Positions 55,840 through 64,000 of a stretch of DNA of 64,000 nucleotides are shown piece by piece. The stretch comes from Neoscytalidium dimidiatum (Eukaryota > Ascomycota > Dothideomycetes > Botryosphaeriales > Botryosphaeriaceae), in assembly GCA_037367355.1 (NCBI GenBank), contig CM074701.1, positions 1,426,001 to 1,490,000 of the forward strand, written 5' to 3'. Every line of letters begins with the position of its first letter. Position 1 is the stretch's first letter. Under the pieces are notes generated by a model. It saw nothing but the letters and a program-made list of their open reading frames with translations, was not told the origin of the DNA and made no database searches. A program made the translations under genes and the position numbers.

Positions 55840-58073
55840 ATGCGCTGTCACGCTTTCCTCGTGCTGGCAGCCGCCATTCAAGCTTCCGCCCGCTATGACC
55901 TCTCTGTCTCGAGCTTGCATCCCTACAGCCTCGCCATCTCCCGAGGGAATAAGACCGTGGTGGACAGCGTCCAGATCCGTACTGGCGCCTTCAATTACAC
56001 CACCACTGCTGTTTCAGCATCACAGGCTGGAGAAATATCGGATCACGGTGGCATCGTTGACGCCCATTTCTTGACCGATACAGTCGTGAAGATCCAGATC
56101 AACTCCACCGCTGCATACCTTGGCGCTGAGTTTGCAGACTCCCCTGAAGCTCGCCATTACGGTGTTTGGGAATACCCCTGGCATGGACACGTTGCCAACG
56201 CCAACGTGACCTACGAGATCAAGGGCGTGGGAGAGGCAACGGGGGTCAACTGGTGCAATGCTCGTCAGTCGTTACTGATTACCGCTTGTCCTCCATGTAG
56301 AAGATGCTAACCTTCCCAGGTGCTCCCTTCTTCCTGTCCAGTGCCGGCTACGGCGTCTATGTCGACACGCTCGCCATGGGTCTCTTTGACTTCGACAATC
56401 CTCGCAGCACTCGCTTCGTCTTCAATGCGAGTAGTTTGACCGTCTTTGTGATCTTGCCAGCTGCCGCCGATGATTTCAAGTCAATACTTACCCAGTACGC
56501 TGGGCTCTCGTCCTACGTCTTCATGCCCCCCGACACCGCCTACGGCCCCATCATCTTCTCTGACAACTGGGAAACCGACTTTCACGGCGACGTGTCCAAT
56601 GCCCAGGAGAACTACTACGACGTAGTCAGCCACCTGTACGACAACAAAATCCGTGCCAGCGCTTTCTTTGCCGATCGGCCTTACGGCACTGGCAATGGCT
56701 CATGGGGGAACTTCGATTTCAACCTTACCGCCTATCCCTATCCTGCACAATTCATCTCCAATTTATCAGACTGGGGCTTTGATTTCCAAGTCTGGGTCGC
56801 CAATCGCGCCACTCCCGGCACAATCCTCTGGAATGTCTCGGTTGCCAACGATTGGCTTTTCGATTTCGATTATTCCACTCTTCAGGGAGGCTTAGCCGGT
56901 CCAGCTCTCAACCTGTCCATTCAAGCAGCGTACGACTTCTTTACCCGCAAGCTGCAAGCTTTCCCAGCCCTAGGGGTGCGTGGCTATAAGATCGACCGCG
57001 GTGAAGAAAATGAGATGCCTGTATGGGAGCAAAACATTCAAACGTCACTCTTCGAAAAGCTCTGCTACGAGAACATGGCCTCTACCTGGGGAGAAGGCAA
57101 CTTCTTCTCCTTCGCCCGCTCTGCCGTCGACCGCTCTCGCAGCCACGCTGCCATCTGGAATGGTGATTCGCATGCCAACTTCACCGGCCTGGCATACAGC
57201 GTCGCCAGCGGCATCCGTGCTGGCCTCTTAGGCTTCTCCGTGTGGGGTTCTGACACCGGAGGCTACATCCGTGAGGGCAGCAAGCCTGTCCCGACCGAAG
57301 AGGTCTGGGCGCGCTGGATGCATTTTGCCACATTTAGCCCTATGTACGAGCTCATGCTCGGCACCGGCGCGACGCCGTGGTATGCCCCATACACCTCGGA
57401 TTTGGTCTCCGTATTTAAGGAGACCGCAGAATTACACCACCAGCTCCTTCCCTACATCCGCAGCTACACATATGCCGCACACACCACTGGCCTGCCGATC
57501 ATGCGCGCATTGTTCCTCGAGGAGCCCGCGGACATGGCGGCCTGGTCTCATGCCGATGACGAATATTTCTTCGGTGCAGAGCTACTTGTTGCCCCTGTTG
57601 TGACAGCTGGTGGGACGCGAGATATCTATTTTCCCGGCACGAACGAGACTCTATATCTTGAATACCTAACCAAGACCACCGTCTATCGAGGCGGCGAGAT
57701 CGCGACAGTAGATCTTGGCATACATGATGTCCCCGTCTACGTCAAGGCCGGTGCAATCATACCACGCGGTGATGTCTTCAGGGCGAATGAGCGATGGTCT
57801 GAGAGTTGGCTGCCTTATTTAGACCTGGAGATCTTTCCTAGCTGGCAGATGCCAAGGTCAGAGTTCAAGTACTTTAACAAAGAGAAGGGAGTGCTAGTGG
57901 ATATCGTCTTGACTGTGGATAGCATTAAGAAGGAAGCCGTAGTCCAATATGGAGATCTGGGGTTCAACGGCAGCGTGATTTTCTACGTGAACGGCTCTGA
58001 GAGGAAAGTGGACATTGTTGCCGGACGTGGCGAGGCAGTTATCAGTGGGTTTGAGTCATTGTTCGAGGCATAA
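55840..58073 (+). CDS. Secreted glycoside hydrolase family 31 (alpha-glycosidase, xylosidase-like motif)
   Basis: The predicted protein has 725 residues and two exons (55840-56263, 56320-58073). The 56-nt intron (GTCAGT, ATGCTAACC branch, CCCAG) joins WCNA to RAPFFLSSAGYG. A signal peptide is clear (MRCHAFLVLAAAIQASA, cut near residue 17) and more than ten N-glycosylation sequons suggest an extracellular glycoprotein. The catalytic barrel has GYKIDRGEENEMP, with Asp about 367 as nucleophile, and IWNGDSHANFTGL, with Asp about 424 as acid/base. VWGSDTGGY and the MRALFLEEP segment follow as in GH31. The KxDxGE form of the nucleophile motif is closer to bacterial alpha-xylosidases (KTDFGE) than to the WxDMNE form of most alpha-glucosidases, so an alpha-xylosidase-like specificity is possible. 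The exact substrate cannot be read from sequence alone. Confidence 0.92.
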
Positions 58074-58209
58074 GCCTGGAGGCGAAGATGATCTATGGAT
58101 GCCAAGTATCTTTGCCTGCATTACTTCACAAAGGGTTTCACTCTGACCCTATCCTCACCCGCTGTCCTTCGACTCTCTTTCCACGTCAAGTACCTCTACT
58201 TCAATATCG

Positions 58210-59046
58210 TCAAAAACCCGCCTCACTGTCCCTTTCTTCTCCGCTTTCCATACTCTCATCCTCTTCTTCATCATTCTTTCCCTCGTGTCCGCAATCGCAC
58301 AATCTGCCGTAGACGAAGACTGCCGCCACACCGACTCCGTCCTCGGCAAATTCCAAGTCCACGCTGATTGTCACCTTCTCCCCTTTCCTGACCCAATAAA
58401 CTTCCGTCTTATTGTATACAATATTCGCCTCGGTCGCATCTACGACGATATTGGCATCCTCTCCTTCTCCTATATTAAGTATAACCTTAACACCCTCCTC
58501 CAAAAATGCCGGAGCCAATAGCACGCTCGTGTCAAACACCTTCTCCGCGACAACAGCCACCCGGCTACTGCCACCGCTCCGCCGGTCCTCGGTTCCCTTC
58601 CCAACCCGGCCCTTTCCCGGATACTCCACCGCGAACACATCTTCGGCGGGCGGGTGCAAGTGCCCGGTCCCGCAGCACGCGTCGGCCAGGAACGTACTCA
58701 CGTCCCAGAAGACATGGTTCCAGTTGTAATAAACGGCGTCTCTAAGTGGCGTGTGGATATCATCTCGATCCTGGTTACGCATGCGCTGTAGCTTTTCCGG
58801 AGAAGCGGATTGAATGTTGCGGAAGATGGTACCGATATCGATGGGGCCAGATGGCGGTTCCTCGTCTTCGTTTCCAGACGGTAACGAGGCTGTGGCTACA
58901 GCGAAAGACGGGGCCGTTACCCAACTTTGGCGGAGCCGAGTTGACACTGTAAGGACGGCCGGGTCGTCGCCATAATTAACGACGCGGAAGGGAGGATGGA
59001 GCGCTTCATCAAGGGTTGAGCCGTTGATTGTGCGGAGCATATACAT
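58210..59046 (-). CDS. Hypothetical protein, 278 residues
   Basis: This is a single-exon frame with an ATG start (MYMLRTINGSTLDEALHPPF) and even composition, suggesting a real gene. It has no signal peptide or membrane helix. Patterns include FRVVNYGDDPAVLTV, TIFRNIQSASPEKLQRMRNQ, YYNWNHVFWDVSTFLADACC and a beta-rich stretch (KVTISVDLEFAEDG); an acidic tail (KNDEEEDESMESGEERD) closes it. I do not recognise the family. It is convergent with GH31, with only 136 bases between stop codons. Confidence 0.6.
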   Translation of the reverse strand: MYMLRTINGSTLDEALHPPFRVVNYGDDPAVLTVSTRLRQSWVTAPSFAVATASLPSGNEDEEPPSGPIDIGTIFRNIQSASPEKLQRMRNQDRDDIHTPLRDAVYYNWNHVFWDVSTFLADACCGTGHLHPPAEDVFAVEYPGKGRVGKGTEDRRSGGSSRVAVVAEKVFDTSVLLAPAFLEEGVKVILNIGEGEDANIVVDATEANIVYNKTEVYWVRKGEKVTISVDLEFAEDGVGVAAVFVYGRLCDCGHEGKNDEEEDESMESGEERDSEAGF

Positions 59047-61388
59047 TGTGGAGTATTATTCATATGAGCGAGAGGTCTGCCCAGTCCCAAACCTGCAGAC
59101 AGTCTTCGGGTAGGATCATTTGAAAGCTGCTCCGCGGTCGGTTACGTACCTGAATGGTGATGTCTGCTTTAGGAGGAACTGAAAGGACGCGCTACAACAT
59201 GGAAGCAGCACCATCGTTTATGTGGATTTGAGAGCCGACGCTTGTGATTCTTATCTGTGCGGTGAGCCTGGCTCAGTTCTTGATGACTGTGCTTGACGGT
59301 TAAAGCTGTTTAGATAGCACGGCAGGCATACAACAGGGAGGCTGTGCTGCCTGCGCCACGTCATTGGTTAACCGAGGTGTGCGCGAGCTTTATGACTCCA
59401 AGCTCTCGGGTCAAGTAATTCGGTATCGTTTCCGGGATGCGGTAGCATCCTTCCGGGGTCAACCTTCCTCGCGTGTGACCAGTCTCGAAACTGATTGCTG
59501 CACCGCCAGGCTGTTGGAGCCTGTCGCAACGCTAGCCAAGTACTTCTCGTTCGTATCAAGGCAGCTCTCGACTTTCTCAGCGCCAGGCTGCAGCAATTGG
59601 TCAAGCGGGCCGTCGAATTCGATTTTTCCTTAGTATTGGTTGGACGGTATTTTTGGCCATCTCGGTCTTTTTTACAAAAAAAAATATCATGCGCAAACTT
59701 GAACAATGATGCGGCTATGTCACACGTCGACCCTTCCCAATCCCTCGTACACGTGTATGCGAATATTTACTCTCCCGCAATGGGGAGATGATCGGTCCCA
59801 ACAACCCATGAACTGATCAGGTCTACGTTGTCTTATAAGCCCCAGGCCACAAAGATTTGAAAAAAAAAAAAAAAAAAAAACACTTCACATACGAGATGCA
59901 TGCCTGTTCTGCCGACTTGTATTGTCATATCCATTTTGGTATCAATATTCCGTAGGCAGTAATCTCATAGCGATTCCGGCTCTACCTTGGCAACAATGAG
60001 TTGAACAGGAAGGACATCATAGTCCAGGGCAACCGAATCGCACGAGTCCAAGGGCCTGCCATATCCACATTCAGCGAAAATCCAAAAGGCGTCAGTCTGG
60101 CTCACTTTAACGGTATCAGAGAGATGGTAGTCGATGGTTCATGGGGATGGAACATTCCAGAAGCCGCTCTTGAGACATATCCATGTCGACTCGCTCAGGG
60201 AAAATCGGGTGGCACATTCAGCCTCTTCTCCGGCGCCCTGATATCGTCGGGCCGAGGATATCGGCTCCCAATTGCACGCAAAACGGACATATCGGGCTCT
60301 TGGTCATTAATGTAGCACCATCGCAAGTACCTGTGACGTTGGTGGCTGCGGCGAAGTGGACACAGTCAGCTCTTGGATGGGATGGCGGCGTCAATGCGGG
60401 ATGATGGACACACCAGAGGTGGCAGTAGTTTTTGATACTTAGAGCGCAGAGATAGCAGGAAGACGAGTAGATTGCCTGCCATGGCTTGCAGAAGGTGGAG
60501 GTATCGGAAGTGCTTTCGCTCATAGGGAGCGTTTTGTTCGCGGGGGTTCGGTGCAAGTAAATGCTTTGTCTGAGAAGCCTGCTAGGGATCTAGGACAAAT
60601 TCGGTTGTATAGGGATGAGATCAGCCGTCGGTCGAAGCTTTTCAATCTTGGAAGACAGCAGTCGAGGGGTGGAAACTCACCGTAGGCGGGTCCTCAAGCG
60701 AATGGTGAGCTACAGAGTCCGACCCGAGCAGGAGCGGCCGACCGCCAGATCAGAATCGAGAGGTCTCTCAAATAGGCAGCCGCCACCCTACTGGTATCAG
60801 AGTTCCGAAGTATTTATTGTCAAACGCGAGGAAAATGTTGTTCGAGTACCAATGAATAAAGTCGGTCAGCCCAGAAAGCAGAGGGCTATACCGGGCATGC
60901 TTGCCATGTGATTATCCTATCCGGATGTGTTATTGTTTTGACGCTGCACTAAGGCACGGGGTAAGAGTTGGAGTCGACAGTACGAAGACAGTTTGCATTG
61001 CTTGCTTTTGTTTCTCTTTTTGTAATGACAATGGACGCAAAAATCCCTGAAGGCGCTCTTACCATCCCAAGGACAAACAGAGCAAAAGAGGAAACCGAAA
61101 TACCTCCCCCATGCCGAGTACACCAAACCCACCAAGTAAGTCCAATCCCGATATAGTCCCAATGTGAGTGTACTAATACAGAAGCCTTACGCAATCTTGA
61201 CCGATAACCTGCCCTACCCGTCGTAAATTCTACTGAGTCGCTCTGAGCTCGTAGACAGCGTGTTCATGAATGAACCACCATACCAATGCAGAGGTATAAG
61301 GAGGCTTATCCACCGCAACTTCCCACATAAAGCCAGCTCCCCACCCGAGGAGAACTCCGGAGGCCTGCGTTGTATACTTCATCCGCGC
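59047..61388. other. Gene-poor stretch, 2.34 kb, with an A21 run
   Basis: A run of 21 A lies at 59860-59880. A 104-codon frame at 60001-60315 begins with TTG and reads NRKDIIVQGNRIARVQGP, faintly like the start of an amidohydrolase, but the rest does not continue the family. Other frames are short and unconvincing. A degraded gene is possible but not shown. Confidence 0.4.
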
Positions 61389-64000
61389 TCAGGTCCCTCT
61401 TGAAGGAGTCTTATGCAGTGCACCTTCGGTATTCTGCTTCTTCTCTAGTTTTGGAACTTTCCGGCTCAGCAGCTCCCTCAATTCTTCGCTGATAACCTTT
61501 GGCCTGTCATCCTCCACTTCTGTACCACTTTGTTTGACTTTTCCATTCTGAGCTTGAGTTTGTCCAGTAGAGCTTCCAGAAGCGGTAGCGGAGCCGTTCA
61601 CTGCGCTGCCACTGCGCTGTGCGTTCAGAGCAGCAATGCGACCGAATGGGTTGAAGTCAAATGCTGGCGGTGGGGCTACAGGTTTACGTTGGCGGACGTT
61701 TGATGGTGTTGGCAGGCTGCTGTTGTTGTTCTTTCGATCAACTGCCTCGACTGTCCTCTGGAAACGGCGGAAGAGTGCCTCTGCCCGGACGAGAGTGGAC
61801 TGGAGATCGATTGTACCGGAAAGCTCGTTGACGTATTTCAGTACTTCATCGAAAGCTGTCAGGTGGTCCATGATTACGTCTCGATGTCTTTCAAGAATTG
61901 CCAGGGCGATGAACAGGTGGAAATTTCCAGAAAGGTAATCCGTCCACAACCCTTCCCACAAGCGCAGGACGTCCTGCCACTCAAACTCGCGCTTGTACCA
62001 GACGAGGAGCATGCGGAAGAAGAAAAAGAAGTTCGTACTATCTGCTGATTGCAAGTGCAGGTATAGCTTTGGGTCGATCAGCTGCACGAGGTGGTCCAGT
62101 GTCAGAAGTTGTTTCCTCATCCCAGACTGGTCTCTGAGGAAATTTCGCTCCTTGTCTGTGTCAGCAGCAATGAATTTCCTGAGGCTCCTTGGGGAATGAC
62201 TCACCATGCGCTCCATAAACCCGACAAACCCCCAAAATGCGACTGCGTCGTCTTGCATGACAGCATAGATGGGAGCTAGCAAGTCACTCATGCCTTGGAC
62301 ATAGCCAAGGTCCTTATTGTACTCATTGTAAGTCAGAAGCATATCCTTCATCTGCTCGAGGTGCACATTCGTTCCGACATCCGCAAAGGGCGAATCTGGG
62401 TCAGGATGAGGTATGTCCTCGCCGGCGAAGACATCGATGTTGCGATCTGTCCTGTGCACATCCTTCTCTATTCCGCGAACGCCCAGCAATGGGCCAAAGT
62501 CAGCCCGATGAGAGGTCGATGCAGGTTGCAAAGATACATACCTATCCGGATCTTTTGCTCTCGAAACCACTCAGATTCCTCAGGGGTATTCTGTCCTTCG
62601 ACCATGCGCTCCCACCAGGCCCCTTTCAGACGGATGTACTCATCACGCAGGCTATTCATCTTTGCCTGACGTTCCTCGGCGGTGCTATCCCACTCATAGA
62701 CTTCTAGCAGAAACAGCCAGGCTTCTTTCCTTACGCCATCCTTGGGGTCCAGTCCTCCATGGAAGATGCGTTCCTTGACTTCGTCTGGAGTAACTTGTAG
62801 CTTCCCGGTGTGCGGGTCGAAGAAGCCTCTCCACTCCTTCAGTGTCACGGGTTTTCTCCGATCACTAAGAGACATGCCGCCTGCCTCCATTTCGAGGATC
62901 TCGAACTCGCCTACGGCACTATCTTCCATCTCGAGTACATCCTGAGCAGTCCAAATTCGCTGCTTGCGCTCCTTTTCGCTCTGTTCAGCGATGCTCATTG
63001 CCCATCGAGCAAGGTAAATTCGGGCGCTGTCGAACTCTTCCTGTATCCTCTCGACCTCTGGACTCTTCATCAGCTGCCTCAGCTGCGCAGGAACCTTCGG
63101 GTTCTCGGCGACAGCCTGTGCAGTCCGCCGCGTGAAGGTAGTGACCTGGCTCATCTTCTCCAGGAACGTCCATTTGGCCTGATTGACTGCGGACATGAAA
63201 GGATCCATACCCCCGTCTCTCTTTTTATTGGTAGGTGCCTGCGAGGAAGTTCCTTCGCCTGAAGATCCTGGAGGCGTTTTGTTGGTCTTGACGGTAGTCG
63301 GCTTCTGGCCGAACGACAGCAAGTCCTCTTCGCTTGGCTCGACGAGATAAACGCTGGGCTCGGCGGCGGAGCGGACTACCTTTACGTATCGCTTCAGCCA
63401 CCTCAAAACTTCATCGCCTCCCCAGAACATTCCACCGCCATCACCGAAAGGATCAAAGCTCTCCCGGGCCAGCTTCTTCCGCTGCATGATAGTGGACTGA
63501 CACTCGCTGTCATGGAAGAACAAGGCGGGGAAGCTATCACCAGCACGAGTATTGATGACGACGCTGCCAAACCACCATCCTATGCTTGGAGGCCGTACGA
63601 GCAGCGAGAAAATCTCGCTGACGGGCACGGCAAAAGCGTAAGTGCCGATAGCGCTGCTGTGAGAAGTTGTAGTGGGTGGTGGAGGGACGAGGTAAGATTG
63701 TCTGGGTGGCGACGAGGAATCGGAGAGGTCGACCTTAACGTATGTATCGTATGCGTCTCCGAGGGCGGACTCGGGCAGCCATGAGAGGAGAAGAGAGGAG
63801 GCTGCGACGGTGGAGGACGATGACGTCGGGCGGGTATCGATGGAGGAGGGAGATTTCTGCTGGACCAGGGCAATGAAACCGGGAATATTGTCCTTCGCAG
63901 ATGGTGTTGGATGCACATAAACCTGGCGGGTCACGTATCAGAAACGTGCAAATGATGCGTGGTGGTGCTGCCTAGTAGCAGGCAGCTCTTTCGGCTGGGG
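61389..64000 (-). CDS. gyp7: Ypt/Rab GTPase-activating protein GYP7 (5' end outside window)
   Basis: GYP7 switches off Rab7/Ypt7-type GTPases in vacuole and endosome traffic. The visible exons are 62542-63922, 62205-62467 and 61389-62150, with introns of 74 and 54 nt that restore KIRIEKDVHRTDRN and FMERMERNFLRD. A ...CCGCCAG acceptor at 63923-63929 before GTTTATGTGCATCC shows at least one more exon beyond the window; the first codons here (VYVHPTPSAKDNIPGF) are internal in the family. The TBC domain starts near GLDPKDGVRKEAW. IEKDVHRTD holds the arginine finger and YVQGMSDLLAP the glutamine finger, so the GAP is catalytically complete. FFFFFRMLLVWYKREFEW is typical of the family. The tail after the TBC domain is disordered. 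The acceptor of the second intron is ACAAG, slightly unusual. Confidence 0.92.

Noticed and set aside
51217..58073. Secondary-metabolite biosynthetic cluster
   Set aside because: No polyketide synthase, peptide synthetase, terpene cyclase, prenyltransferase or dedicated regulator is present.
60001..60315. Possible amidohydrolase gene
   Set aside because: Only the first 18 codons resemble the family start, the first codon is TTG, and no metal-binding HxH pattern follows.
19669..62204. Several introns that are multiples of three with no in-frame stop (FDH 1 and 2, MCUR1-like, acyl-CoA dehydrogenase, GYP7, Pumilio)
   Set aside because: As a group this is not surprising: roughly one third of the introns listed are 3n, as expected by chance, and about half of such short GC-balanced introns would lack stops. 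Only the FDH and Pumilio cases are kept as individual notes.
1..64000. tRNA, rRNA or CRISPR features
   Set aside because: I found no GGTTCGAATCC-type B box with matching arms, no ribosomal RNA signature and no regularly spaced repeat array.

Overview
The window looks like a piece of a filamentous ascomycete (Pezizomycotina) chromosome, possibly Dothideomycetes or a relative. The class is a guess; the subphylum is well supported. The protein-coding genes have mostly short introns (45-95 nt, with GT...AG ends and CTAAC/CTGAC-like branch sites). The proteome is typically fungal (a single large formin, COG1, MED6, GPI13, GYP7, formate dehydrogenase). An AT-rich transposon block carries the CpA/TpG depletion left by repeat-induced point mutation (RIP).

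Bases 1 to about 7,600 are a gene-free, RIP-destroyed block. It holds three copies of the 3' part of one non-LTR retrotransposon (LINE with endonuclease, reverse transcriptase, RNase H and a terminal CCHC-like motif). Copy 1 (1-704) and copy 2 (705-4566) lie head to tail. Copy 3 (5631-6727) is inverted, 5'-truncated and flanked by a 17-bp target-site duplication. Copy 3 is less damaged and shows what the other copies lost. Older unidentified AT-rich sequence surrounds it. The border region (7794-9330) holds a broken or poorly resolved gene.

From 9.6 kb onward the window is ordinary gene-rich euchromatin. The order is: COG1 (-), an SH3-RBR ubiquitin ligase (+), a DHH-family nuclease-like protein with possible dual targeting (+), a 3-kb gene-poor stretch, NAD formate dehydrogenase with a mitochondrial presequence (+), a small membrane protein (-), the formin (+), a DUF7918 protein (+), MED6 (-) divergent from an MMtag-domain protein (+), GPI13 (-), a single-pass membrane protein with an LPxY motif (-), a 3.5-kb gene-poor stretch, a Pumilio RNA-binding protein (+), and an MCUR1/DUF1640 mitochondrial membrane protein (+). 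A small catabolic group follows: phenol-hydroxylase-like flavoprotein (-), acyl-CoA dehydrogenase (-) and a secreted GH31 glycosidase (+). A hypothetical protein (-) and the Rab-GAP GYP7 (-, 5' end outside the window) close the window.

Most genes are housekeeping and functionally independent. Exon structures were built by hand from splice motifs and reading-frame continuity. All listed introns restore one open frame and, for recognised families, the expected motif across the junction. I saw no tRNA, rRNA, CRISPR array or secondary-metabolite core enzyme.
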